From the NCBI GenBank assembly GCA_014529385.2, contig CM043944.1, positions 60,089,268-60,153,267 on the forward strand: DNA of 64,000 bases, read 5' to 3'. Numbering within the stretch: the first letter of the stretch is position 1; the number at the start of each line of letters is the position of its first letter. The stretch is from Adiantum capillus-veneris (Eukaryota; Streptophyta; Polypodiopsida; Polypodiales; Pteridaceae). Both the position numbers and the translations under genes were made by a program. Below are positions 12,163 to 24,960 of this stretch, one piece after another. The notes under the pieces are model-generated. The model saw only the letters and a program-made list of their open reading frames with translations. It was not told the DNA's origin and searched no databases.

Positions 12163-12929
12163 GTGGAAGATGAAGGAATGATAGAAGGTATGCTATCAGC
12201 AACACTTACAAAGGAAGAAAGAGAGGAGTTCAAATGTGTGCTAAGGAATTTTCCTAGGCCTTTTGCTAAAGACTACAAAAATGTGAGGGGAGTAGATTCT
12301 ATTCAACACAATATTGAGTTAAAACCAGAGGCCACACCTAAGCCTCAAAAGCTACGAAGGCTAGGAGTTATCAAGGAGTAGGCTTTACTCAAGGAGGTAA
12401 GAAAGCTTTTAGTAGTAGTTTCATTTATCCAGTGGAGAATTCAGAGTGGGTGTCCCCAGTCATGGTCACTCCTAAAAAGAATGGAAAGTGAAGGATGTGT
12501 GTGGATTACCCTCCACTCACTGCGGGGAAAAAAAGAGATCACTTTCCCCTCCCATTTTAGGATGAGATACTAAATGAGTTAGCTGGTCATGAGAAGTATA
12601 CTCTGTGTAATGGCTACTCAGGTTACTTTTAAATAGGGATTTCATTAAAAGATCAATTGAAAACAACCTTCATCACTCCTTGGGGTTGTTATGCATTTAA
12701 AGTCATGCCATTTGGCTTGACAAATGCTCCTAAAACCTTCAAACGCTTCATGAACATGGTGTTTCAAGAATTGTTTGGAAAGTCAATTAGGGTGTTCATT
12801 GATGATTTTTACATTTATAGCTCAAAATTGTTGCATCTACAGAGGGTAGAAGAAGGATTGAAGAAGCTCTCAGGTAGATGCTTTAAAGGCAAATTCTTTT
12901 ATCGAGTTAACATCACCCAAAAGTCTTAA
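12163..12929 (+). pseudogene. Reverse transcriptase (fragmented)
   Basis: The enzyme copies element RNA into DNA. The N-terminal block at 12163-12381 reads DSIQHNIELKPEATPKPQ, typical of the start of Gypsy RT. The stretch 12382-12656 is broken by stops but keeps WVSPVMVTPKKNGK-like residues. The block at 12657-12929 holds TPWGCYAFKVMPFGLTNAP and VFIDDFYIYS; FIDD is the usual YxDD/FxDD catalytic pair. The remainder joins a partial tandem duplication. Confidence 0.9.
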
Positions 12930-13290
12930 GGAGGTCATCTCATTCATTCAAAAGGTGAAGTATATGTCACGCTTCATTCACTTAGCCTCAGAGTTACTTC
13001 ACCCCTTGAAAAAATTGACACAATAAGTTGAATTTGCATGGGAGGTCAACTCAACCCTGACAAGTGCCACATAGGTGAGGATGAAGTGATCTTGCTTGGT
13101 CACAAAGTTTTTTACAAAGGCATTGAGGTAGATCCTTTAAAGGAAAATTCTCTTATTGAGTTACCATCACCCAAAAGTCTTAAGGAGGTCATCTCATTCA
13201 TTCAAAAGGTGTATATGTCATGCTTCATTCACTTAGCATCAGAGTTACTTCACCCCTTGCAAAAATTGACACAACAAGTTGAATTTGCAT
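12892..13290 (+). repeat. Partial tandem duplication inside pol (RT-RNase H junction)
   Basis: The segment 12892-13037 (phrase 'catcacccaaaagtcttaag') reappears at 13147-13290 with few differences. Between them lies the unduplicated RT C-terminal phrase LNPDKCHIGEDEVILLGHKV, so the order is scrambled relative to a normal pol gene. The duplication happened after the element lost function. Confidence 0.8.
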
Positions 13291-13925
13291 AGTCTGATGA
13301 GCTTGAAGAGTACTTTTGTAACATTAAACTCAATCTGTCAGAGCTACCAACACTCATGCCTCCTTGTTGGGAGTACATATTATTTGGTAGCTCTAGTGTT
13401 TAGAAGGAAACAATTGGTGTAGTTTTGCTATAGCAAGATCCCCACAGTACCAGGATGTGACCTCTCTACTTTGTTAGTAGGGTCATGAATGCTTTGGAGA
13501 GAGGATACATAGAAGCATAAGTCATGATGCTTTCTCTCATGTTTGCGGTGAGAAATTTTAGATCCTACTTGCTACCAAAACCTTTTGTAATTCTCACAGC
13601 AGAAAATTTGTTCACTTGAGTCATCTCAAAAGAACCTTAGTACTAGGATATCAAAGTGGATTATGGAATTTCAAGAGTTCCAATACTCTTTCAAGGTAGA
13701 AGATAGTGTGCATGTGCAATTGGAAGGGATTCTCACTTATAGGGTACATGAGAAGGAGATTAAGGTGCCTGAAGTAAAGACCTTACCATTGCCACCACCT
13801 AAAAGTATTCCTAATGTTTTTACCTTGTTCTTTGATGGAGCTTTTTGATGAGCCACATGAAAAGCAGAGGGAGGGCTAGTGTTGCTCCCATTTTGGCTAC
13901 ATTTTGGGGGATAAGTTTCCACAAG
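13291..13925 (+). pseudogene. RNase H region and second RNase H-like block
   Basis: From 13291 the sequence shows a broken RNase H of the Gypsy type. At 13663-13848 a separate block reads NVFTLFFDGAF, the catalytic start of a second (archaeal-type) RNase H seen in Tat-lineage Gypsy elements between RNase H and integrase. Stops and a frameshift interrupt both. Confidence 0.65.
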
Positions 13926-14029
13926 ACTTTACAAAAACTTAGAAGAGGAGACTCATGAAGAGGGCAAGTTCCTATCTCTTCCTAGAAGGCTCCCTCTATC
14001 AAAGAGGGAAGATCAAGTCTGTAGAAGAG

Positions 14030-15098
14030 TATCAACTATCGAGGAAATTTGAGCCATTCTTAAAGGTTTGCATGAAGAGGCATGTGGTGGAAATTTTGCT
14101 TAAGAGTTAATTGTGAAGAAGATTTTGCTTGCGGGGTATGTTTGGCCAAGTCTGCATGTGGATATCTAACATTGGTGTAGAAGTTGTCACAATTGTTAGA
14201 GTTAAATGGGAATAGAAGATTGGTACATGGTCCAAGGAAAATCTTGCTTGCAAATGGACCCTTTGAAAAGTGGGGCATTGATGCTATGGGTCCTCTGTCT
14301 AGAACAAAAAGTGGTAAACTCTAAATTCTAGTTGTAGATTACATGACTAGGTGGGTAGAGGCTTAAGGGTAAATGGAAAAACATGAGCAAATTTGTCTAT
14401 ACTAATATTTGTTGTAGATTTGGCACACCTTTGGAGATTGTTTTTGATTATGGTCCAGGGTTCAGAAAGGGTTTACTCATGGAAATTTGTGAAGACCTTC
14501 ACATTCTACATTGTCATAGCACAACCTCCTACCCACAGTCAAATGTTTGATGGAGAAGGCTAATGGTGTCATTGTAGGCATCATTAGAAAGATGGTGCAA
14601 AACAAGACAAAGTTGTGGGATGACTTCTTGGATGGTTCCTTGTGGGCGTATCAAACCACATATAGGGAAGCCACAGAGTTCACGCCATTTCACTTGGTCT
14701 ATGGTGAAGAGGATTTGCAGCCTATCAAGCTCAGCATTCTAACAATGCATCTCCATAGCAGAGGGACGAAAGGAGATCAAGATGCATGAGTGGATCGAAT
14801 TCTTACTTTAGCTGAGATTCAGTGGAAAAGAGAAGCAACTTACAAGTGCTAAAAGAGGAAAGCTATGGTAGCAAAGGAAAATCTTGATACAAAGGTTAAG
14901 GATAAGGATATTGAGGAAGGTGGGTTGGTGCTAAGGTATGACAATCAACTTGACAATAGGTTTGAAACAAAATTCAACAACACATGGCAAGATCCGTATG
15001 TGGTCAAAAAATATTTTAATTCAAGTTACTATCAGCTCATGGATTTAGATGGCAAGGAGCATCCTAAGAAGGTGAATGGGTATCACCTAAAGCCCTAA
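14030..15098 (+). pseudogene. Integrase (zinc-binding, core and C-terminal parts), with stops
   Basis: Integrase inserts the DNA copy into the genome. The HHCC zinc-binding part is visible at about 14070-14197, with H-W and CHNC as its end. The core begins with FEKWGIDAMGPL at about 14263 and continues with VVDYMTRWVEA. The block at 14547-14789 has LWDDFLDGSLWAYQTTYRE and TPFHLVYGEE, the well-known region after the catalytic glutamate. The C-terminal block at 14865-15098 ends GKEHPKKVNGYHLKP. Several stops lie between the blocks. Confidence 0.88.
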
Positions 15099-15310
15099 TT
15101 GAGTCACACTCTACCAAAGGACCTCCAAGAGCATCAGCAAGAAGCTATATCATCATGTAAGTCTTGTAGTTTGGTTTGTGTTAGTACTTCAAGACAAGGT
15201 GAAGAAGAACTACAAAATGGATGCTTGTTTGAGACACAAACATCGCAAATAGCTCGGAACCACTCTCATTGGAAAAGATGCCTTTTGATGGTACATGAAT
15301 GTACCATCAT

Positions 15311-15326
15311 CCTGGGGGAGGACTAA
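15311..15326 (+). promoter_or_regulatory. Polypurine tract
   Basis: CCTGGGGGAGGACTAA directly precedes the TGATAGC start of the 3' LTR, the expected place for the plus-strand primer of reverse transcription. Confidence 0.75.
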
Positions 15327-16958
15327 TGATAGCCTTTTTATGTCTCTCCATAACTGTCATAGTGAGCTACTTCACCCTATCAAAATCACTCAAACAGTGT
15401 GGTTATCCTCATCTTTCATTGTACATAGGTGTGTGTGAGCTAGGGGACTTTCCCCATATCTCCTTAAAACCCCTCACTTAGCTAGTCACTGGGGTAGTTG
15501 AGCCAAAAAAGTGAATAAAAATAAAATCCAAAAAATATTATATCTCTTTTGTGTATAAGTATTTCATTTGTCTATAGGACCTAAATATATGTATTTTTAT
15601 TATAATTATTTTTGGTATTTACTTAAATATGTATGCATAGGTGTGTGTTATTTATCTTGGTATGCTATGTACATTTACTCCCCATTACCATGATCTTTCT
15701 TACCATGTATTCTATAAAAAATCATTTCATGAAAGCTTCTCTTATTTTTGGTGTGAATTAGCTCCAAGGAAAAACCTCAAAAAAAAAACCTTTCACCATC
15801 AGTCATTGCCTTTCACTAATTCCTATTTTCTACTATATTTTTTCTTACTTCTTAATGAGGAAACCATAAATTTTTTTATTGATTAAAAATAATTCTTTAT
15901 CAATAAAACAAATGATGTTTTTCTCATTTGATTCCCTATATTTTTATATGCCTATTTTTTTCATTGTAATATTTATATATAGCTGACACTGTTCTAGATT
16001 CCAGGAATTGTTTCTATACTAATCTGTGTTTTCCCATCATATCCATATATTATATTTGTGGATAATCCTACTCCATGCATGTTTTTAAATCCTCAAGAAT
16101 CTATTAGGTCATGCTCTTATGCAAGGAGGGGCTCACCTTTGGAGCCTTATTCAAATTCAATAAAAGGGGAGACCACTGAAGACTTTTTTTGTGAAGACAA
16201 ATAGACATTCTGGTGGGATTTTTTATATCTATCTCCGCTCCAAATTTTAAGCAGTGATTGAAGAAAAAAATATGGACCAAAAGCTGGAAATCACCTAAAA
16301 AAGTTTGATAATTTTTAGAGCTATCACCGGTGAGATAGGGTTTTTTGGTGGCCCCAGTCTGCCCACTTTTCTCACACAAGTAACCCATAGTCTTCTTCAC
16401 CTCCTTTCCTACTCCCCCCCCCCCACACACACACACATTTCTCTCTATTCCTCACTTAAACCTGCAACTTCCATGGTTTTCTCTCACCCTCTTCACCGTT
16501 AGCCTCCCCTCTCACACCCAATGATCTATTTACCTACATCCACCATCTCCATCTCTCTCTTTTACTACCATATTATAATTTTGTTCTACCCTTTCAAGAA
16601 TGCATAAAACATTAGAAGCCTAACCATACTCAATCTCTGTAGAATAGAGTTTTTTATTAACAAAACCCTTATTCCCTTTGTGGTGATTCAACTATGGCGG
16701 CAGCGTGAAAAGAAGAAGAAGAAGAACGACGGTTACTTCTGACAATCTACGCACAGGTGAGTTCAAGATTCCTCAAGAATTCACCATCTCAAGGGTACAC
16801 CCATCTCATTCACCCCTCTTCTCTCATCCTTCAAGTCATTTTACCCCATTGTAAATATATTACTAACTTTTTCTAGTCATTGCTAAAACTAACTACTAAC
16901 CTAACACCCATTAACCCAACTCTAAAAAGTACCTTCCCTCAAAACATATACATATAAT

Positions 16959-16999
<41 letters not shown>

Positions 17000-17036
17000 A
17001 TTTACCTTCTTCTTATCTACCACCAATAATGTGCTC
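15327..17036 (+). repeat. 3' LTR of the Gypsy element
   Basis: It starts TGATAGC and ends GTGCTC, aligned with the 5' LTR at both ends. It contains a C run plus CA tract near 16416-16437 and a CT microsatellite at 16963-16994. The numerous mismatches against the 5' LTR point to an old insertion. Confidence 0.82.
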
Positions 17037-17608
17037 TCTTGAGCCCACATCCACGACTCAAGCAGACAAAGAAGATCCACAATGTTTTAATATTAGAAAA
17101 AGATCATACTCCTTATTTGTTACCTTGTAAATAGGAATTTCCAATAATCTTAATGAGGGGTCTCCAACCTATAAATAGGCCCCTCTCTTTCTTAAAAATC
17201 ATCCCCAAAGCTCTCACATAGCACCCTACACTATAGGCGTGATGAGAGATTTAGGTGTAGTCATCACCTAGCACCATTTTAGATGAAATGGGAAAATCCC
17301 ACAACTTTGGGACTAATTTCAACGCCTATGGATTCCTATTTCCCATTAAATTTGAAAAATTTTCATTTAATTTGGGAATGTGACAAAGAGATATATTCTC
17401 AAGAAAATGGTGGTGTTGAGAAACACCTTTAAAATTTTTATTTTTATGTGGGTGTTTCAAAACACTTCATAAACGAGATAGATTCCCAAGAAAATGGTGG
17501 TGTTGAGAAACACCTTTTACAATTTTTATTTTTATGTGGGTGTTTAAAAATACTTCATAAAATCATACATAAGCTGGGGAAATAAAACAATGAGCAAGAT
17601 ATGAAATG
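17037..17608. repeat. Unassigned stretch with an 87-bp tandem duplication
   Basis: No gene is seen. Two copies of an 87-base unit lie at 17388-17474 and 17475-17561, sharing 'aagaaaatggtggtgttgag' and 'tttttatgtgggtgttt'. They probably form the 3' flank of the DUF7869-type element on the minus strand. Confidence 0.65.
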
Positions 17609-20600
17609 CTATTCAATTTCTCCTATTAAGCTAGCGTGTGCCTTCTCCATGACATTTGATGGGATCTTGATTGTTTCCGCAATTCTTCCACCCCTTGGAG
17701 TCCATGACCATACAATTGTATCAACACACTCCAAGCGCTTTGGGTCAGCAAGATTGCAACACCAACTCTTTTTCCAAAAATCCTCATATTGTTCTTGGAT
17801 TGTGGGATTTCGTTTTCGATGTTTTGGTGCCCAATACTTAATCATAACTTTCTTGTAGTTAGGAGATGATTTGTCTACATCAACGTTTGACTCTGCCACT
17901 CCTAGCCATATCGGATATTCAGGATCTACGGGTCTCACAAGAACAAGATCCCCTTTTCTTACATCAATTTGAGGCCTAAAGGCCTCTTGTGGCCTTGCAC
18001 TTTGAGGACCAACATAGTGATCATTCAATTCTTCATATCCTTGAAACTCATATCTGTCTTCCTTTATCTCTTGCATTCTATGACTCCCTATAGTCTTTGG
18101 CCAAAATTTTGTATATTCACCAATGTGTTTATTGGTTGTTTGTTCAAGCTCATTGATTATGTTTTGCCAATAAGTGATAACAGGCTCCATGTATTTTGTG
18201 GAGTCATGGTCCTTTCCCTTTAATAGAGAACATCTTTTCCAAAATTCAAGATATGACTTAATCCCTTGAATAACAAGCGGACTATCTCTCACATAGTCTG
18301 CTATAGGTACCACATCTGGACAGCCTGTTGGTAATTTTGGTTTTCCCTGGTCATCTTTTTTCCACAACTCAATTCCTGACTCCTTTGGTATCCAATCGGG
18401 TGATTTGGGATGAATTTTGTACTGCATTACTGGGACTTCACCTTGCATATAGAAACGAAATTGAAGTGGCTTAGAGTGTCCGACTAGAGCATCTTGTCTG
18501 TCACACATGTACCCTTGCACAAAGGATTTAAAGTCGGGAACTTGTGTCATCAAAAATGGTGCTGGAGCTGAGTTTTCACATTTTTGAAAATGTTCCATCA
18601 GATGTGGAAAAGTGAATTTCATTCCTGTTCGCAATCTTTCTAAGAACCTACTAAACATTGCATCTATGCCCTCATGTGTATGACCCACCATTAAGAATCC
18701 CAAATGCACGGTTTTGAAAACTCCTTTTGCTACTAACAAGGATAAGTATGCAAACAAATATCGATTTTTATTCTCTCCTGCACAATTATCTAGCTGTAGC
18801 AAAATATTCTCAAGCAATTTTTGAAATATAGGAGTGGATATGGTATCCACAACACATTGAGAGGAAGTTGATTGTATGTGTACAATCTCTTCATTACATC
18901 CCTGGATGGCCAACGGTGGTGTCATTATTGATGCATTCCTCTCATGCTCTTGCTTCATTTTGTTTTGGAGGTCTAGAGCTCTCCTTGATCGAGTTCAATG
19001 CATTGAATAACGTTACATTGCTGCGTGGCATACCGTCATGGCATAAATCTCCTTGTCCATGGTTTTCTATTCTTTCCAGATTCTGTAAGAATAATGCAAG
19101 GGAACCAATTGTAGCATTGGGATCTGAAGGCCATAGACCATTAAGTGAGAAGTGACCATACATTCCATGACCATGTCCATGTGTTATCATACCTGTTAAT
19201 GATACTTGCAATTGATATGCATTCGCATAATCTTTTGAGTTCACATGCAACCTAGGTATCGCTGTCTTTTTTTGATCCATTTTATCATGTATAATGCATA
19301 AATACTTATCCTTTTGCAACTGGGAGAACTTACGCTAGGTGTAGTACACATTCCTACAACTTTGTTGTTGCAACATGTGAATTCGACGTTCATCCTTCAA
19401 ACGTGCAATCATCTCGTCATCCTTTGTTGACTCTAGTTGAGACTTTATCCGACTACAAACAACACATTTGGAGAACTCACTTGTTTTTGACAATGTCACA
19501 TTAGCAAACTCTGTATTCCAAATCCTATTGAATGTCGTGCTAGACATTGGCTTGAGACTCATACTATCAAGTGTTTTTTGACATCATGTAAAATGTCTAC
19601 TTGCTTGTACGTGTTTGGTATTGCAAGCAAAGTTTTCCTTTTACCATCTTCCATGGTTCTACTCTTATGTGGCATTCTCTCCGAGTTTTCATCAACAAAA
19701 GAGCGCATCAATGCCCTTCCCATTTCTGTATGGTCTGTTCCTTTTCTCATGACACCATCATTACCATGCACTGAGCGTCTAACCCCATTCTCAAAATGTT
19801 CACGGTAACGATAAAATGAAGTTTTTGGAATGCCATGAATTTCGTACCAAGCTCTACTGCAAACCTCACTGCCATTAAAAGAAAACACATAGCATGTCTT
19901 TGTAGTTGTTTTGTTCTCATGCCATGCAGTCAACATTGTATCATACACATAGTTTGTTCTATTTTGCAAACTCTGTCCCCAAAATTCATTGCGCATAGCC
20001 ATGACCTTATCTCGATTGGCATATTGACAACACCTTTTGGAACAAAAATCTATGGTTGAAACAAGCTGGACAGATGCTAGAGATGCTTGATTGGATCTCT
20101 TAGAAGCTTTTACTGACATTTTTGGCTTCCTATTTACAAAGCAATATTTCCGCTTTTTTGAAATAGGCTCTACCAATTAAGCTGATTCAATGCATATGTC
20201 TTGTAACGCATGCATATCATGTAGATCCTCATAGCATAACAATTCTTTTCCATCCATAGTTGTCACTCTCTTGATAGGCAAACAAACTAGATTAATGCTG
20301 CATACACTAGCTTCTGCAGAAATAGTAGCCTCATTTGCATAGGATGTTTCAATACCAATACCAATGTTATCTTCACCTAGCTCACCAAAGTTTACAGAGT
20401 CAAACGGACACACGTACATGACAACCCCTTTGGCTACTACATGTGTTTTGCTTTCATCCCAAAGTTGAACCCTCTTATCCTTCCAAACCTCTCTATAGCT
20501 CATTCCATTACATTGTGCATGCAATGCTCCTTCTGCTTTTTCAGCCTCATGCATAGAAGCCCCTTTGTACTGCATCTCATTTATATGCTGCAACAACCCA

Positions 20601-20828
20601 CTACTCCATTTCACAATACTATGAAAAGCATCTCCCACTGTCAATGCATCCATTGTTGCAAAAGGGATGAGTGCTTTCTTTTCAAAACACAAATCAACTG
20701 ACACCGATACATTTCCTTCCCCAATAAGCATTCCAGAACAATATGCACTTGGATTTATTTCAAATAAAGTCAACCTTTTGTGTCGCTACAAACATGCACA
20801 CTCTATCACCATGATTGAAATTAGCCAT
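17609..20828 (-). pseudogene. DUF7869-type DDE-like transposase gene, second copy
   Basis: The minus strand reads as one gene from ATG at 20828 to 17609 with a few lesions. These are a frameshift near 20775, TAA at 20177-20179, a frameshift near 19560 (the frames join as DVKKTLDSMSLKP), TAG at 19335-19337, and a frameshift near 18950. Three blocks resemble a DDE-type catalytic core: IIHDKMDQKKTAIPR, then LQLDNCAGENKNRYLFAYLS, then MVGHTHEGIDAMFSRF. These blocks are characteristic of the DUF7869 family. The C-terminal part (DVRKGDLVLVRPVDPEYPIW) resembles a small beta-barrel chromatin-reader-like domain. A cysteine-containing stretch (FSKCVVC) precedes the catalytic region. Function as a transposase is inferred from the motifs and from the second, dispersed copy at 1-7051. 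Confidence 0.8.
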
Positions 20829-20924
20829 ACCTACAAGAAGATTACAAGAATAATTGTTAAACAAACCACTTGTAGAGTATATTGATTTACGTAGCATAAA
20901 GCATAACAATTATGTATGTGGGTG

Positions 20925-21924
20925 TTTCATGAAAAGCACCCTGTGGCCTGAAGGTCATAGGGTTCCCTCTATGCTATTAAGAATCTCTTTGTGCTCTATG
21001 CTCTATCGTATATGCTCTGTGATCTATATTGATTTCCTATGGCCCCTAGACCACAAGGTGCCCTCATTGTATCCAAAACACCCTCATTGTTTTGCTATGG
21101 CCCCAGGGCCATAGCTCTCTATGCCGGAATAAAGCATATTTGCTCTATATTAGATCCCTAAGGCCTGAAGGCCATAGGGTTGTCCTCAAGATCACCTCAC
21201 GGAGTTTGATGTCAAGTATATATACATCCTATGGCCTTAGGGCCATAGGGAGTTTCATGTCATGTATATATACGTCCTATGGCACCCCATGACACTAGGG
21301 CCATAAGATCTCCAAATGAAACATACGACAATGTATGGCCCTTGAGCTTATACATTGCAACCCCATGACCCTAGGGCCATAGGATCGGCATATGAAACAT
21401 ACGACAATGTATGGCCCTTGAGCTTATACATTGCAACCCCATGACCCTAGGGCTATAGGATTTCCAAATGGAACATAGGGCAACGTATGGCCCTTGAGGT
21501 TATACATTGACACACTATGGCCCTAGGGCCACAAGACTTAAAAACATACAAAAAGACAACCTATGGCCCTAAGACCAAGGGTGTGAGCATTGACACCCTA
21601 TGGCTCTAGGGCCACAAGACTTCAAAACATACAAAAAGACAACCTATGGCCCTAAGCCCAAGGGTGTGAGCATTGACACCCTATGGCCCTAGGGCCACAA
21701 GACTTCAAAACATACAAAAAGAAACCTCTGGCCACGATGTCAAAGGTGGCCAAGATATCAATGAAGCCCCATGGCCCTAGGGCCATAGGATCTCTATATG
21801 GAACATGTGGCACCCTATGGCCCTTGAGCTTATAAATTGCCACCCCATGACCCTAGGGCCATAGGATTTCCAAATGGAACATAGGCAATGTATGGCCCTT
21901 GAGCTTATACATTGCCACCCTATG
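20925..21924. repeat. Satellite family A, block 1
   Basis: Tandem, imperfect units carry the palindromic core CCTATGGCCCT followed by its own inverse AGGGCCATAGG. Spacer phrases such as 'tatggcccttgagcttatac' and 'acattgccaccccatgaccc' recur about every 90-100 bases. The block ends at the solo LTR. Confidence 0.9.
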
Positions 21925-22715
21925 TGTTAGGAAATAAGACGTAGCTAAATAGATTTTTGAGTAGATTACTTAATGGAGAGAGATAGATTTCACACACAAG
22001 AGATTATAGAGTAGAGAGAGAGAGATAGTACACACGATATACGTGGTTCACCCAATGTGGGCTACGTCCACGGGAAAGAAGCCACTCAATGGCTTTAGCA
22101 CTTCAAAAGAAGAAGTAGTTTACAAAGGGATTAAACCCTTAATAGAGCTCCCGCCTTGCTTCACTCTCACTACCTCACACTCACCTTTCTGCATCAAATT
22201 CACACTATGAAATGTGTGTAGAAATGGCCTCCTTGTATAGGCCAAAAGGGCTGCCCTCTCTTATGAGAGACAGCCATGTGTAGCTGCCCTTGTGCGAATA
22301 AGTCCAAATCGGACCCTCTAATCTGCCCATGTGTAGCCGCCCTTGAGAAGACAAGTTCTCTTTTGAATTCGGCCACCGGCCACCGGCCATTGACTTCCGA
22401 CCACCGGCCACCAGCCATTGACTTCCAACCACCGGCCATCGGCCATTGACTACCGGCCACCGGCCAACCGACCGGTTGTTTTCCGATCACTTTTCGGCCG
22501 CCGTCCGACCATAATATTCCGGCGAAAAAAAAAATCTCGGGGGCCTCCACCCCTGAGGCCTCTAAAGTTTCCCCTGATTCTTGTCCGTGAAAATTTTGGT
22601 TTCCGATAAGTGATTTTCCTTCACGCACGATGGCTTCTGCTCATAATGGAGGCCTTATAAATGTGCGCTTTTACCACAGAAAATTATAAGGGTAAATCAG
22701 GCTCCATACTTAACA
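21925..22715. mobile_element. Solo LTR, Ty1/Copia type, with 5-bp target duplication
   Basis: The sequence starts TGTTAG and ends TTAACA, giving the inverted TGTTA/TAACA ends of an LTR. It is flanked by the direct repeat CTATG (21920-21924 and 22716-22720), and satellite A continues on both sides. The internal phrases 'acgtggttcacccaatgtgg' and 'gctacgtccacggg' are typical of plant Copia LTRs. No internal region remains, so the element was removed by recombination between its two LTRs. A GC-rich stretch of CCACCGGCCA repeats lies at 22370-22470. Confidence 0.92.
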
Positions 22716-23480
22716 CTATGGCCCTAGGGCCACAAGATCTCACAACATACAATAAGAGAACCTAAGGCCCCTAAGCTCAAGGGTGTGGGTTTAAGGGTGG
22801 CCAAGATATCAATTCAGCCCCATGGCCCTAGGGCCATAAGATCTGTATATGGGACATGTGGCACCCCATGACCCTAGGGCCATAGGATTTCCAAATGGAA
22901 CATAGGCAATGTATGGCCCTTGATCTTATACATTGCCACCCCATTACCCTAGGGCCATAGGATTTCCGAATGGAACATAGGCAATGTATGGCCATTGAGC
23001 TTATACATTGCCACCCCATGGCCCTAGGGCAGTAGAATCTCCCTATGGGACATGTGGCAACCTATGGCCCTTGAGCTTACATATTGCCACCCCATGACCC
23101 TAGGGCCATAGGATCTCCAACTACAAAGTAGGGCAACGTATGGCTCTTGAGCTTATACATTGTCGTGGACCTAGGGCCATAGGATCTCCAACTGGAACAT
23201 AGGGCTATGTATTGGAGCTTATCTATTGTCGCCCCTAAACCCTAGGGCCATAGGATTTCCAAATGGAATATAGGGCAACTTATGGCTCTTGAGCTTATAC
23301 ATTGCCACCCTATGGCCCTAGGTCCACAAGCTCACATTGCCACCGTAGGGCCACAAGGATCTCACAAGATAGAAGAAGAAAACCCTAGGACATAGGATTT
23401 TCAAATGGAACTGAGTGCACGCTTTGATCCTTGACCTCCAACATTGCCGTCCTATGGTGTGAGCCCAGGGGTGACTGAGG
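22716..23480. repeat. Satellite family A, block 1 continued
   Basis: The same palindromic-core units resume immediately after the solo LTR and become more divergent towards 23400. Confidence 0.88.
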
Positions 23481-24399
23481 TGTCTTCATAACAATTTCGG
23501 CCATTCAAGGGATATCCGCAAGTGGCATAAATTTAAAAAATAATTATTTTTTTTTAACGCTACGACAAACTTTGTCATAATGGGTTTTCAAATACACTTA
23601 TTGATATCGGACAAAAAAATAGCGCACAATTTTCGGGATAATGTTTTTAAAATTTAGCTATTTTTAGTGTATTTTTTACTATGCAGATTATGATTCTGAA
23701 GTCAAATTTTGCTTCATGGGTGTCGTTCCACTCGTACTCCAAAGATATGGACATTGACAAAGCCTTGCACCAACTTTTTTTTTTCCATACTCTTTTTTTT
23801 TTTTTCTTTAAAGCTCTTTCAAGTTCGGAGCCGACGAGCTATGTCTCATTTTCGCACAAAGCTTAGAAACTCTAGTAATCTCGACTGCAAACCCGTGAGA
23901 ACAACCCCTACATTCAAAATTCAAATTTTGAATTTCTAACCTAACCTAACTAACCTTATCTCTCTCTACCACAATTTTTTCCGCGCTCTCGCTTTCTTTC
24001 TCTCTCTCGTTTCTTGCTCGAAACCTACACAAAAACCTGCACACAGAGAGCTTGTCTTTCTCTGTCTCTCTCTCCCTCTCTCCCTACGCATACAGTTCTA
24101 CGCCATCGTTGCGACGCGCACACAGATCTACGCGAAGCCATCGCCACAACCTTCAACAGAAGGACTGCTGTCGCGACCTCCCAAACACAGATCTGTTACC
24201 ATCATCGTGACGGCCTCAACACACCTAAGTTACTGCTTGCTACTGCTGCATCCGGTTTTCATCAAACACAAATTTACTCAGAGGTAACCTATAGAAACCC
24301 TAATCTTTTTTCTTAATTCGGTTTTAATTGTTCTTAATCTAATTATGTTTTAGCTAAGTTGTGAATCACCTCTCTCTAGAACAATAAACAAAAATCATT
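23481..24399. other. Unassigned stretch between satellite blocks
   Basis: No recognised gene. Poly-T runs at about 23777-23810 are followed by 'aaagctctttcaagttcgga', and a closely related phrase occurs at the junction of the tandem duplication near 48365-48397. A pyrimidine-rich region (23950-24090) followed by a 100-codon open frame (24014-24316) looks like a gene leader, but I cannot match the protein to anything. Confidence 0.4.
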
Positions 24400-24665
24400 A
24401 ATTACATCTCTAAAACTGTAAAATTGTAGACTGTAGAACTATAAAACAGAAAAATATCTAATTAGAGATCTAAAACTGTAATACAAAATACTCTAATTAG
24501 AAACCTAAAAATATAAAACAGAAGACACTAATTAGGGACCTAAATTTGTAAAACCAAAAACTCTTATTAGGGACCTAAATCTGTAAAATAGAAAACTCCT
24601 CATAAGTGACCTAATGCTGTAAAATTGTAAAACTCTAATTACAACAAAAAATTATAAACCTGCAA
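24400..24665. repeat. AT-rich minisatellite
   Basis: At least five degenerate copies of a unit of about 50-57 bases, with the consensus features 'taattagggacctaaa' and 'ctgtaaaatagaaaactc'. Confidence 0.7.
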
Positions 24666-24960
24666 ATGCAAAAGACAACAACTACAGAAAATGCTGAAAC
24701 TATGGATACCTGTAATTGGGTTGTGGGGAGTTGGGCACACGTTGTAAGAGGACGAGTAGAGCACGATGTTGTATGAGGATGGATTAGGGTTCGGTTTTGC
24801 AAGAGGATGGGAAAAAAAAAAGAGGCAAGAAGGTGGGAAAGAAAGTGTACACTATATGTGCTTGTAAGATATGGTGTAATATAGTTTCTTTAAATTCATT
24901 TGTAGTCACTAAAATAAAACTAGACATTGAATCTTCAGAAGGGCAGACAGGGTGTGGCTA
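24666..24960. other. Unassigned stretch
   Basis: No recognised gene. A short lysine-rich open frame (24797-25003) runs into satellite A and is probably not a gene. Confidence 0.4.

Larger units (their letters stand above)
7486..17036 (+). mobile_element. Ty3/Gypsy LTR retrotransposon, decayed but with both LTRs
   Basis: Two direct long terminal repeats (from 7486 and from 15327, both starting TGATAGC) flank a gag-pol region. The order is gag, CCHC zinc knuckle, aspartic protease, reverse transcriptase, RNase H, a second RNase H-like block, integrase. This order places it in Ty3/Gypsy, and the second RNase H-like block before the integrase suggests the Tat lineage. A primer-binding-site-like TTTGGTGCCC lies just inside the 5' LTR and a polypurine tract TGGGGGAGGACTAA just before the 3' LTR. 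All genes carry stops and frameshifts. The flanks are not convincing 5-bp duplicates (CCTAG on the left, TCTTG or CTTGA on the right), so recombination or mutation has altered an end. Confidence 0.9.

Noticed and set aside
24014-24316. A small protein-coding gene
   Set aside because: The composition is pyrimidine-leader-like, no family is recognised, and no convincing splice partner was found.
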